Assembly (NCBI RefSeq): GCF_003838195.1
Contig: NZ_RCBY01000027.1
Location: forward strand, 1 to 52,923
DNA: 52,923 bases
Direction: 5' to 3'
Source: Okeania hirsuta
GTDB taxonomy: Bacteria > Cyanobacteriota > Cyanobacteriia > Cyanobacteriales > Microcoleaceae
Positions 35,683 through 44,289 of this stretch are shown here, piece after piece. Position numbers and translations under genes: made by a program. Under the pieces are notes generated by a model. That model made no database searches. It was not told where the DNA came from and worked only from the letters and a program-made list of their open reading frames with translations. Positions within the stretch are counted from its first letter, which is position 1. The number at the start of each line of letters is the position of its first letter.

Positions 35683-35740
35683 AATATGGGTCTAAAGCCC
35701 CACCTTTTAAGGCGAAATATTTTTGGAGAGTTGCTCAAAT
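35683..35740. repeat. Short hairpin repeat (CGCCTT..AAGGCG type)
   Basis: ATAATATGGGTCTAAAGCCC, then CACCTTTTAAGGCG and AAATATTTTTGGAGAGTTGC. It is the same unit as 2386-2447 (reversed) and 36757-36819. It is followed by tandem ACTTCTG units (35758-35781) near the 3' end of the DUF3747 gene. Confidence 0.5.
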
Positions 35741-35783
35741 GCCCGTTAAAAAAATAACTTCTGACTTCTGACTTCTGACTTCG

Positions 35784-36452
35784 TTAAGAACCTTCTGCTA
35801 TTGCTGAATTAGTATTATCATAAAACTCTAAACTATCTGGAATTTGAGCCTCAATCTCAGATATTCTTTGCTCAATCTCAGCTTGTTTAGCAGCAAAACT
35901 ATCATAACTAAAATAAAAATGACCAAGAACTTTTCCTTGATAACTACGCTTAGTAAATTGCCAACCAGGTTCTAGAAAAATTTTCATCATTCCATTACTA
36001 AGTCCGCGACTTCTACCAATCATTTTTTTATCTCCTGTCAAGGAAATGCCAAATAATTTAATTTCACCACCAACATTCTGCAAAATTAATCTATGACTAA
36101 CTGATAAATCATTACCATCTACCCGAATTGAATAGCCATTACTATCAGTAGCTCTTCCACAAATGCCAGAAAAATTAAAGTTTAATAGCAAAGGCTCAAC
36201 TAAAATTGGATATAATCCTGCTTCACTTTCACTCCAGCAAGGTCTTTCATTAGAACGCTGCTCTAAAATAATTAGTTTATAACCAGAATATCCGTTTAGA
36301 TCGCTCAGAGGCATTGCCGTGGCAATAACTTGATTTTGGTCAATTTCTACCTCGTCAAAAGTAAAATTTGCTTGGGCAGATATCGCAGTATTAATAGTAA
36401 AAAATATTGTGCTAAAAATAGTTAAAATTGAACGATGAAAAATATTTTTCAT
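35784..36452 (-). CDS. DUF3747 family secreted protein
   Basis: 222 residues. Signal peptide ending near SAQA, then the family blocks FDEVEIDQNQVIATAMPL, YKLIILEQRSNERPCWSE, LLLNFNFSGICGRATDSNGY, GLSNGMMKIFLEPGWQFTKR and SYQGKVLGHFYFS. Two cysteines (PCWSE and GICG) probably form a disulfide. The family is restricted to cyanobacteria as far as I know and has no assigned function. Some members carry C-terminal repeat or SLH parts, and this one ends in a short glutamate-rich helix. It is probably periplasmic and monocistronic. Confidence 0.85.
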   Translation of the reverse strand: MKNIFHRSILTIFSTIFFTINTAISAQANFTFDEVEIDQNQVIATAMPLSDLNGYSGYKLIILEQRSNERPCWSESEAGLYPILVEPLLLNFNFSGICGRATDSNGYSIRVDGNDLSVSHRLILQNVGGEIKLFGISLTGDKKMIGRSRGLSNGMMKIFLEPGWQFTKRSYQGKVLGHFYFSYDSFAAKQAEIEQRISEIEAQIPDSLEFYDNTNSAIAEGS

Positions 36453-36756
36453 TGGCTTGCTCCCTGTTTTTTGTTTCTCTAAATACTTTAAAAAAATCGG
36501 CTTTTTTTTGTAGAGAATATTAGGATTTTAATTAAACCAGATTTAAAAAAATCTAGAAAAGCCTCAATTATGTTAGGCAGTATAGTTTCGAGATAAAAGC
36601 AGTTAAAATGTTGTTAATTAGTTAACTTCCTTAAATTAGAAAGAGTTAGCTATGTTCGTTAAAGTAGCATTCAGCACTCAGCTATGAGCAATCAGCTTCT
36701 CAAGGTGTATAATGAAGGTTTAAGTCCCCCATTAACAAGCATCACGCGCTTTTTTA

Positions 36757-36819
36757 TCAAAATAATTGGGTCTAAAACTCCGCCTTTTAAAGCGAAATAT
36801 TTTTGGAGAGTTGCTCACG
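36757..36819. repeat. Short hairpin repeat (CGCCTT..AAGCG type)
   Basis: AAAATAATTGGGTCTAAAAC, TCCGCCTTTTAAAGCG and AAATATTTTTGGAGAGTTGC. It is the third copy of the unit at 2386 and 35683. It lies immediately upstream of the 222-bp tandem repeat. Confidence 0.5.
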
Positions 36820-36859
36820 CATCCCCTACTTCCCCTCCTGGGAGGGGTTAGGGGTGGGT

Positions 36860-37745
36860 TAACTTCTGACTTGTGACTTGTGACTTGTCACCCCGTGAGG
36901 TGGGGGAGTCAAACCCTTGAATTTTTAGCTGACCGCTATTTGCGTTTGCGTAGCATTTTGTAGAAAAGTATTCCGGAACAAAAAAGCTGATAGCTAGTTA
37001 AAATCATTTACAGCATTTTTGAGGATAGTGAGGTACAGTTATAAGACTATTCGTATATTTCCTGTTCCCAGCTCCGGTGTTCCCTAATAACTTCTGACTT
37101 CTGACTTCTGAGTCCGTTAAAGTGGGGGACTCAAACTCTTGAATTTTTAGCTGACAGCTATTTGCGTTTGCGTAGCATTTTGTAGAAAAGTATTCCGGAA
37201 CAGAAAAGCTGATAGCTAGTTAAAATCATTTACAGCATTTTTGAGGATAGTGAGGTACAGTTATAAGACTATTCGTATATTTCCTGTTCCCAGCTCCGGT
37301 GTTCCCTAATAACTTCTGACTTCTGACTTCTGAGTCCGTTAAAGTGGGGGACTCAAACTCTTGAATTTTTAGCTGACAGCTATTTGCGTTTGCGTAGCAT
37401 TTTGTAGAAAAGTATTCCGGAACAGAAAAGCTGATAGCTAGTTAAAATCATTTACAGCATTTTTGAGGATAGCGAGGTACAGTTATAAGACTATTTATTC
37501 GTATATTCCCTGTTCCCAGCTCCGGTGTTCCCTAATAACTTCTGACTTCTGAGTTCGTTAAAGTGGGGGACTCAAACCCTTGAATTTTTAGCTGACAGCT
37601 ATTTGCGTTTGCGTAGCATTCTGTAGGAAAGTATTCCGGAACAGAAAAGCTGATAGCTAGTTAAAATCATTTACAGCACTTTTGAGGATAGTGAGGTACA
37701 GCTATAAGACTATTTATTCGTATATTCCCTGTTCCCTGTTCCCTA
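36860..37745 (+). repeat. Tandem array, four units of about 222 bp
   Basis: The word CTTGAATTTTTAGCTGAC recurs at 36916, 37138, 37360 and 37579 (steps 222, 222, 219). Each unit contains GCTATTTGCGTTTGCGTAGC, AAAAGTATTCCGGAACA, AAGCTGATAGCTAGTTAAAA, TCATTTACAGCA, TGAGGTACAGTTATAAGAC, and TTCCCTAATAACTTCTGAC with ACTTCTG subrepeats. Units are nearly identical, so the array is young or kept homogeneous. It ends 80 bases before the GTG of the HTH-TIR-AAA gene and may carry its promoter. There is no open frame. Confidence 0.85.
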
Positions 37746-37825
37746 GAGCAATAAAACTTTATACCTCATCAACTCGATAACTGCTGTAAAATAAATAACA
37801 ATAAAAATACAAATAGGAAGAAACA

Positions 37826-39721
37826 GTGGAAAAAAAATCAAAGCGCGATCGCGGACGAATTCTCACAACTTCTGGACTGAAAAAACTGAATGAAGCTATT
37901 GAAGAATGGAAACAACAGTACAACCTCAGAGCTACTCTTGCAGAAATTGAAGCTGAGTCTGGAGTGGGTTCCGACACCATCAGTAAAATTAGACAAGGGC
38001 GAGTCGGTGCAGACCTGAGTAAAATTCAGCAGCTTTTTGCCTCCTTTGGTCTGACATTGGATGAAGCAGACCACCGTTCGGGAAAACAGAGTCAAACTTC
38101 AAGTGAAACAGAACCTATTGGAGAACTTTTGCCACTACTTAATAACGAAGAAATAGTGAGTCACAATAGTTCCCAAGTTTTTATCAGTTATTGCAGTCAA
38201 GACCCGGATCGAGAATTGGCGCGACAGTTTGAAACGGCCTTGAATGCTGCTGGTCATCAGGTTTTTATGGCAGCAGACCGCATCCGTCTGGGAGAAAATT
38301 GGTTTCGGCGTATTAATGAAGAGTTGAGACGGTGTGACTATTTGCTGTTATTTTTGCCTCCCCAGTCGGTACAAAGTGAGTTACTGACCTATCAAGTACA
38401 ACTTGCAAGGGAGTTACAATTTTCCCGACCCAACCGTAAACCTGTAATTTTGCCGATACGGGTAGGGTTTTCCCTGAGTACACCCCTCAACCACGATCTG
38501 CGGGGTTATCTCTATCGCATTCAACAACGGGAGTGGCGATCGCCAGAAGATAGTGTGGTCATTCTGAGGGAAGTTTTGACTCTTTTAGCTACTCCACCGG
38601 AGAATATTGCGTCGGAAGTAGAGGAACAACAAGAGACTTTACCTGCGGAAGAAATTAGTAGCATTGCATCAACAAATAGCGCTCCTTTACCCTCTGCTGA
38701 ACCTGAAATACCGGGGGGACAAATTGATGTGGCATCTACTTTTTATATCGAGCGTCCACCTATTGAAGAACGTTGTTATCAAGCTATTTTGCAACCAAGT
38801 GGTTTAATTAGAATTAAAGCGCCACGACAGATGGGTAAAACTTCTTTAATGGCAAGAATTTTACACCATGCTACACAGGAAGGATATCGGACTGTACCTT
38901 TAAGTTTTCAGTTAGTAGATAAAGAGGTTTTTAGTAATCTTGATAAATTCTTAAAATGGTTTTGTGCTTATGTGGGACGAGAGTTACGTTTGCCTAATCA
39001 ATTAGATGATTATTGGGATGATATTTTTGGTAGTAAAGTTAATTGTAAGGATTATTTTGAGAAGTATTTATTAGCTCAAATAGATAATCCTTTAGTGTTG
39101 GGTTTAGATGAAATTGATAGAGTTTTTCAATATCCTGATATTGCCGAAGATTTTTTGGGATTATTACGAGCTTGGCATGAGGAATCAAAGCGACGAGTTA
39201 TTTGGAAAAAATTGCGATTATTGGTAGTACATTCTACGGAAGTTTATATTCCCATGAATATTAATCAATCTCCTTTTAATGTAGGATTGCCTATAGATTT
39301 ACCAGAGTTTAATCCACAACAAGTTCGAGATTTAGCATCGCGACATAATTTGAATTGGTCGGAGTCAGAAGTTGATAAATTAATGACAATTGTTGGCGGG
39401 CATCCTTATTTAGTTAGGGTTGCTTTATATCATATTTCTAAACAAGATTTAACTCTGGAAGATTTGCCGGAAAATGTAACTGCTGAAACGGGAATTTATA
39501 GCGACCATTTACGACGACATTTGTGGAATTTAGAAGAATATCCAGAGTTAGCTGAAGCGATGAAAAATGCGATTTCTGAAAATTATAATGGGCAGTTAAC
39601 AGGAATGTTGGGTTTTAAGTTAGATAGTTTAGGTTTGGTGAAATGGCAGAGTAATAAATGTTATCCCAGATGTGAGTTATATCGTCAGTATTTTCAAGCG
39701 CATTTGTTATCGGAGAAGTAA
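37826..39721 (+). CDS. HTH-TIR-AAA (AAA_35) STAND-like protein
   Basis: 631 residues from a GTG with AGGAAG five bases upstream. The N-terminus (about 15-85: SGLKKLNEAIEEWKQQYNLR, ESGVGSDTISKIRQGRVGAD) is an HTH-like region of the kind found before cyanobacterial signalling NTPases. A TIR domain follows at 117-255 (SQVFISYCSQDPDRELARQF, GHQVFMAADRIRLGENW). By my alignment the usual catalytic Glu after the SEW motif is Gln190 and the Trp is Leu, so NADase activity is doubtful. Residues 300-630 are an AAA-like domain with P-loop KAPRQMGKTSLM and Walker B LVLGLDEIDRVF. Such proteins are predicted immune sensors or scaffolds. It sits downstream of a 222-bp tandem array. Confidence 0.85.
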   Translation: MEKKSKRDRGRILTTSGLKKLNEAIEEWKQQYNLRATLAEIEAESGVGSDTISKIRQGRVGADLSKIQQLFASFGLTLDEADHRSGKQSQTSSETEPIGELLPLLNNEEIVSHNSSQVFISYCSQDPDRELARQFETALNAAGHQVFMAADRIRLGENWFRRINEELRRCDYLLLFLPPQSVQSELLTYQVQLARELQFSRPNRKPVILPIRVGFSLSTPLNHDLRGYLYRIQQREWRSPEDSVVILREVLTLLATPPENIASEVEEQQETLPAEEISSIASTNSAPLPSAEPEIPGGQIDVASTFYIERPPIEERCYQAILQPSGLIRIKAPRQMGKTSLMARILHHATQEGYRTVPLSFQLVDKEVFSNLDKFLKWFCAYVGRELRLPNQLDDYWDDIFGSKVNCKDYFEKYLLAQIDNPLVLGLDEIDRVFQYPDIAEDFLGLLRAWHEESKRRVIWKKLRLLVVHSTEVYIPMNINQSPFNVGLPIDLPEFNPQQVRDLASRHNLNWSESEVDKLMTIVGGHPYLVRVALYHISKQDLTLEDLPENVTAETGIYSDHLRRHLWNLEEYPELAEAMKNAISENYNGQLTGMLGFKLDSLGLVKWQSNKCYPRCELYRQYFQAHLLSEK

Positions 39722-39826
39722 GAAGTAAGAAGTAAGAAGTAAGAAGGAAAAAGTAAGAAGGAAGAAGTAAGAAGGAAGAAGTAAGAAGGAAGAAGTAAGA
39801 AGTAAGAAGGAAGAAGGAAGAAGGTG
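39722..39826 (+). repeat. Purine-rich short tandem repeat (GAAGTAA / GAAGGAA)
   Basis: About fifteen imperfect 7-base units of AGAAGTA and AGAAGGA directly after the stop of the HTH-TIR-AAA gene, continuing into GGAGTCA strings with CCCACCCCTAACCCCTCC (39850-39920). This is the heptamer-type STRR seen throughout the window. Confidence 0.7.
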
Positions 39827-40105
39827 TTTAGTTATAAATAAAAGATGGAGGAGTCAGGAGTCAACCCACCCCTAACCCCTCCCTGGAGGGGAGGGGAACG
39901 ACCGAGTCAGGAGGAAAAAAGAAGGGAGTTTAGTTATTTAGGAGAGAAGGAAGAACTAAAGGTACTGGTGGATTATAATGGTATAGCTAGTGGGAGCTCT
40001 TGCTCCCGTTCTAACTGTTGCTTGTTCCCGTTCTAATGATTTCTATGTGCTACGCAAACAGATATTCCTAAGTTAAAAGTAGTAATAGCAGTTGCTATAG
40101 TATTA

Positions 40106-40320
40106 TACCAAGCGTGAAAAAATAATTTTTAACTTAGGCGACACTTCAATTATTAATTAATTAATTAACACAGACTGAATATTTTTTTGATAGTTAGCAC
40201 CCCAGTTATTGTTAATTATTCTTATGCTTATACAAAATGTTCCATCTGAGCGCCATTCCAACATCTTTTTCCCCATCTCCCCCACTCCCCCGCTCCCCTA
40301 CTCCCTCGCTCAAGAAAATT
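40106..40320. repeat. TACCAAGCGTGAAAAA repeat, one-ended copy
   Basis: TACCAAGCGTGAAAAAATAA, then CTTAACTT-like TTTTTAACTTAGGCGACACT, TCAATTATTAATTAATTAAT, AGTTATTGTTAATTATTCTT and a CCCCCACTCCCCCGCTCC stretch. The same order occurs at 50756-50955 and, more diverged, at 27743-27958. The right border is unclear. Confidence 0.5.
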
Positions 40321-40330
40321 TTGATATTTC

Positions 40331-41740
40331 CTAATTATCTGGTAAATTTCTTGGTGGAGTTTCTCGACCTTGATAAAACTGTTTTTCTAATTGATTTAAC
40401 CCTAACCAAGAAACAACTCCAAGAGGTAAAGTTAAAATCATAAAAATCATCCCAATTATATTTAAATATTCCAAAATTAACAGTAATAATAGGATAATCA
40501 TCAACATAGCTGAAGTAGCAATTATTACTCCTATTTTAATTCGTTGTAAAAATTTTAAAGCATTGCGAAAACTACTACATTTTTTAGTATGAGAATGATA
40601 TCTGTCTAATAATATTTCTGAATAAAGAGCAGAACTTAAACTTGCATTAGAAAATAACTGAGCATTATATTTATTCACCCAAGAACGCAATTCAAATACA
40701 AATAAATCTGCTTTTGTCGGTAAATAAAAAGCCTTTGAAAAATTCGGACTACCACCTTTTGCTTCTAAATACCGTTCTTGATGATGTAAAAATATTTGGT
40801 CATCTTCCAATACTCCATTTTGCCCAAGATGAGAATACCAACGAGGACTTAACTGAATAAAAAATTTGGGAAATGGAGAAGAAAACTTAAAAGGAAAACG
40901 AGCAAACAAACGACATTCTCCTTTCCGAATAGGTGTTGCATATACAACTGTTAATGTACGACCAAATTGTTTAGAAGTAAGGTCATGCCACATCATTGCA
41001 GGAGCAATAAAAGTAGTTTCTTGTCTTCCCAAAGTACCTTTTCTTGGACTTTCTTCCCAGACTCCTTTAAAACCCCATTTTCCAGATTCTACTACTTCTA
41101 ATTCTACAGGAGAAACATTAGTACGGTTTCCCACAGTACGATGATGAGTATAAGGAATATGACTAGAATCTAAAACATTTTCCATTAATGTTAAAGCATC
41201 ATAAGGTAAATCTCGAAAAGTATTTAAACAAACCCATTCATTAGAACTTTTATCAGAATTTTCATCTAAAACATCAACTGTAGGAATAGGTGTTTGAGCA
41301 GCATTTTCTACTTTTCCTGCATAGACAAATAAAAGACATTGACAGACTTTTGTAGGTAAAGATTTAACCGTTGCTCTTGATGATTTTTCAGCTTTACCTT
41401 CTTCTTTTTGTTGAGGAATAATTTCACAGTTTCCTCTGCCTGAAAATGCCCAACCATGGTAAGGACATTCTAAACATCCAGTCTCATTAATTCTACCTTG
41501 AGAAAGGGGTGCTAAACGATGAGGAGATTGGTCTTCAAATACGCGCCATTGATGGTTTTTTTCTTCCCACCAAATCACAATATCTCGTTCTAATAATGTA
41601 AACGGTGTAGGTTTAGTTTTGTCTAAATCTTCTACATAATGAACTGGATACCAAACTTCTTGCCAATCAAAATATTCTGGGTCAGTTCCACCTGCACTTA
41701 AAGGTATATTGTGGGAATTTTTTACAGCGTTAGTAATCAT
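40331..41740 (-). CDS. Rieske-type oxygenase (PAO/Tic55-like) with one cluster cysteine replaced
   Basis: 469 residues. The N-terminal Rieske domain has SPHRLAPLSQG and CPYHGWAFSGRG. The expected CxH ligand pair is Cys-Pro-His, but here it is Ser72-Pro-His74 (codon TCT at 41525-41527), while Cys92 and His95 are kept. The mononuclear iron site ENVLDSSHIPYTHH is intact, followed by the PAO-type domain (LHHQERYLEAKG) and two C-terminal membrane helices. Relatives include pheophorbide a oxygenase and chlorophyll-related oxygenases. With one [2Fe-2S] ligand gone the enzyme may be inactive, or use Ser as a ligand, or the base may be a sequencing error. It is on the minus strand, alone. Confidence 0.85.
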   Translation of the reverse strand: MITNAVKNSHNIPLSAGGTDPEYFDWQEVWYPVHYVEDLDKTKPTPFTLLERDIVIWWEEKNHQWRVFEDQSPHRLAPLSQGRINETGCLECPYHGWAFSGRGNCEIIPQQKEEGKAEKSSRATVKSLPTKVCQCLLFVYAGKVENAAQTPIPTVDVLDENSDKSSNEWVCLNTFRDLPYDALTLMENVLDSSHIPYTHHRTVGNRTNVSPVELEVVESGKWGFKGVWEESPRKGTLGRQETTFIAPAMMWHDLTSKQFGRTLTVVYATPIRKGECRLFARFPFKFSSPFPKFFIQLSPRWYSHLGQNGVLEDDQIFLHHQERYLEAKGGSPNFSKAFYLPTKADLFVFELRSWVNKYNAQLFSNASLSSALYSEILLDRYHSHTKKCSSFRNALKFLQRIKIGVIIATSAMLMIILLLLLILEYLNIIGMIFMILTLPLGVVSWLGLNQLEKQFYQGRETPPRNLPDN

Positions 41741-41869
41741 CAGAATGTTAATTGATTTAGTTAAGTTACCTAGTATAATATAGCTTTATGCCAAAGTATT
41801 TTATAGCTTGTTTTAATAACTCGCATAGGGTGTATTAGTTTTACATAACGCAAATTTTAGGAAAAAATC

Positions 41870-42623
41870 ATGAATTATACAGCAACAATACTTGAAACAA
41901 AAATTGCTTTGAAAGAAGCTTTGAAGATATATCAAGGAGATGTTAAACACCAGAATGTTAAGGAAAAAATAGAGCAACTTTCTCAACTTAATCCTATAGT
42001 ATAACCTACCCATAGCTCCCTTCTAGAATCTCAAGATTGGCTATTAATTAGCGCCCCTTCTTTTCCTCAAGGGGAGAAACTTTCTAATGGTAAATATGCT
42101 TATACTCTGGGAAGGTTAGCATTTAATATGTTTGAACCTAGCAATTTAAAGTTAGTTATTGATTCTGTTAGACAACCTGTTGTGTTGTTAGGAGAAGGGA
42201 AAAAACGTAGCCATGATATTGTAGTTGAGTTTAGTATTATTGATGAATTATTCCCACCATTAAAAGGTATTGTTCGTAATTTAGGTGTTTGTTATCCTGC
42301 CGATAATAAAACCTTACAAGTCGAATTTACTGGAGGAACTTTAACTCCACAAAAGGGTGAAAATTTGTTAATTTGGAAAGATATATTTAGTCAACGATAA
42401 ATTATCAAAGAAAGGGTTGAAAGAACAATTAATGTCTGTATTTTTAAAGTTGATATTTGGGTTAGTGCCACCCAAAGGCATGAATACAGAAACAGGAGAA
42501 ATTTCTTTTACAATGAAGCGATCGCCTAAAGGTCCTTTAGAAGTGCTTTATTTAGATGAAGAACTTCGCATTACACGGGGAGAAAAGGGAACTGTTCTAG
42601 TTTGTGAGCGACAGCATAAATAG
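41870..42623 (+). pseudogene. PAP/fibrillin family protein, nonsense codon and frameshift
   Basis: The plus strand from ATG 41870 reads MNYTATILETKIALKEALKI, EKIEQLSQLNPIV, then TAA (42002-42004), then in the same frame LLESQDWLLISAPSFPQGEK, YTLGRLAFNMFEPSNLKLVI and VEFTGGTLTPQKGENLLIW. Near 42380-42400 the frame shifts by one, after which KGLKEQLMSVFLKLIFGLVP, TETGEISFTMKRSPKGPLEV and LYLDEELRITRGEKGTVLVC follow. Together they make one lipid-associated (plastoglobulin-like) protein of about 250 residues, a family tied to thylakoid lipid bodies and photoprotection. Two lesions suggest a pseudogene, unless the assembly is wrong. Confidence 0.8.
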
Positions 42624-42671
42624 TCGATCAAAGCTCAAATTTGAGTATTTAATTTATGAAGATGTCTAATA

Positions 42672-42955
42672 GATATAGCGCTGCGCGCAGGCAACAGGCA
42701 ATAGGCAACAGGCAACAGGCAACAGCTCATCTGGGGGAATAAAAAACCGTTTGCGCAAGCATTCCGTAGGAATCATATAAGACTTTTAGCTATTGGACAC
42801 CTCCTGCAATTTGTAAATATGCCAGCGCACATTGCTATATCTCCACAAAAGAGGGAGTGGTAGGGACGTTCCATGCAACGTCCGTACAGAGTAGGGGGAA
42901 AGAATTAATAATTTCTGTGCGATAATTGATTTGATTTTTTATTATTGGAGATGTC
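42672..42955. mobile_element. MITE, family GAYATCTCCA (TA target), carrying a nested element
   Basis: Ends GATA|TCTCCA (split after four bases by the nested element) and TGGAGATGTC, flanked by TA. The interior ACAAAAGAGGGAGTGG and GTGCGATAATTGATTTGATT matches 966-1065. It abuts the 3' end of the multicopper oxidase remnant and probably cut that gene. It also contains an imperfect relative of the 28-bp palindrome. Confidence 0.7.
42676..42837. mobile_element. MITE, family TAGCAATGTGCGCTGG (TA target), nested
   Basis: A 162-bp copy with ends TAGCGCTGCGCGCAGGCAAC and GCCAGCGCACATTGCTA and TA on each side, inserted in the left end of the element at 42672-42955. Removing it and one TA restores AATAGATATCTCCACAAAAG. 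It differs from 24141-24252 by extra GGCAACA units and an inserted GTTTGCGCAAGCATTCCGTA string. Confidence 0.75.
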
Positions 42956-42966
42956 TATTGATATAG

Positions 42967-43682
42967 TCAAAACATACCGTACAACCCTTTGCTGACATGA
43001 CGAGTTACTGGAGTAATATGGCAATGATAGAGATGAACGCCAAAAGGTTGAGCGTCAAATTCATAAATGGTTGTTTTCCCATGACGCACTGGACGCACTC
43101 CATCTACTTCTGCTGGATGAATGCCATGGAAGTGCATTGTGTGGGCGTGACCACCTTCGTTCTCGAAAATTATTCTGACTCTTTCCCCTTCTGTTGCTCT
43201 TAATGTTGGCCCAGGCACCCGACCATTATAGTTCCAACTAATAAAGGATACTGCTTGATTTAGTTGTAATTTAGAATTAATTGCTTTAATCTGAAATTCT
43301 CGGATTTGACGACCGTTTTCTTGTTTGATAATTCCATAATCAAATTCTCTTAGGGTATTTGTAGGATTTAATTCTATAGTAGAGTTGTTGGGAATTAAGC
43401 TAAAAAAAAGGCTAAAACCCTTATTGGTCAAAGTTTATAGCGTTTTTAAGTCCTAGAATCCTGAAAACCTTATAGAATAAGCTTTTGAGCATTGTTCAAT
43501 TTTTATTTCCCAACAACTCTAGTATTGATGGCTGCCCTAGCTTCGAGTGATGATGACAATGCAGGTATAATATATTGAGTGGTAATGCCAGCTAAAGTTA
43601 CTCCACTACCTACTAAACCTAGCTTTAAGAATTGCCGTCTGTTCCAAATTACTGATTTTTCTGGCTCTAGGGGATTAGCCAT
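42967..43682 (-). pseudogene. Tat-exported multicopper oxidase, N-terminal part only, interrupted
   Basis: From ATG 43682 the minus strand gives a twin-arginine signal (IWNRRQFLKLGLVGSGVTLA), then AALSSSLEARAAINT-type sequence up to an element at 43382-43519. After in-silico removal of that element the frame continues TIELNPTNTLREFDYG, FISWNYNGRVPGPTLRATEG, the copper motif HTMHFHGIH and HLYHCHITPVTRHVSKGLYG, then stops at a MITE. Only the first cupredoxin domain or so is left. The second and third copper regions are missing. The ancestor was a periplasmic laccase- or nitrite-reductase-like enzyme. Confidence 0.8.
43382..43519. mobile_element. MITE, family GAGTTGTTGGG (TA target)
   Basis: A 138-bp element with perfect 11-bp ends GAGTTGTTGGG and CCCAACAACTC, flanked by TA. 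Removal with one TA rejoins the multicopper oxidase frame as ...AAINT-TIELNP... It is the only copy in the window. Confidence 0.8.
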
Positions 43683-43980
43683 AGTTATAGAAAGTTATTG
43701 ACACTTTTTATTAAAAAGTCAATAATTAAAATATAGTTATTTTCTATTTTTTTCAATAAGTAGGGATAAAAGTAATTCTGCTTACCTATATTTTTTGATT
43801 GATATTTGCTTGAGAAGATGAGGAGGAATTTTATATAAATAATTATTGGTTAAGCAATGTTATTTTCTAAGGTTGATGGGGAGAGGTAACAAACCTACCC
43901 CATCTCTGGTGTTGCTCAGAAAAGCTATTTAGTGCGATCGCATCAAAAAAATTAGGTTTATAAAAACGGATGCTTAGTTT

Positions 43981-44070
43981 CTAGAAACCGTTACGACCCC
44001 AGACTACCATCGAAATAGAGAAGCCGAACACAACTAAAAGTGAAACCCAGCCTAATGACAAAATATCCAT
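43981..44070 (-). CDS. petN: Cytochrome b6f complex subunit VIII (PetN)
   Basis: 29 residues: [20 protein letters not shown] followed by MVVWGRNGF, the unmistakable PetN sequence with its conserved WGRNG end. PetN is a single-helix subunit needed for assembly and stability of the cytochrome b6f complex in the thylakoid, which passes electrons from plastoquinol to plastocyanin or cytochrome c6. The gene is far below the usual length cut-off. I see nothing in the 298 bases downstream (43683-43980) or the 219 bases upstream (44071-44289). Confidence 0.92.
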   Translation of the reverse strand: MDILSLGWVSLLVVFGFSISMVVWGRNGF

Positions 44071-44289
44071 AACTACATTTAGAAAAAGGTAAACATTTAC
44101 TTCAAATTTTATAATATTTGATTTAGGGTATTTTGACTATCAAAAGTATCAAACAGAATAATAATATTAAGTTTATCGCAATTTGCGTATCAATTTAAGT
44201 ATCTTAACCAGTCTTGAAAACAATAGTAAGATAAGTGAGACAAAAAACTGATGGTTGATACCCTTCGGTGGTAATCAATAATATGATAT

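Noticed and set aside
36860-37745. CRISPR array
   Set aside because: Units are 222 bp, nearly identical throughout, with no short repeat and variable spacer pattern and no cas genes nearby.
39722-39826. CRISPR-like direct repeats
   Set aside because: Units of 7 bases without spacers. This is a heptamer STRR.
40866-41144. 92-codon plus-strand frame inside the Rieske gene
   Set aside because: Antisense shadow of a well-supported gene.
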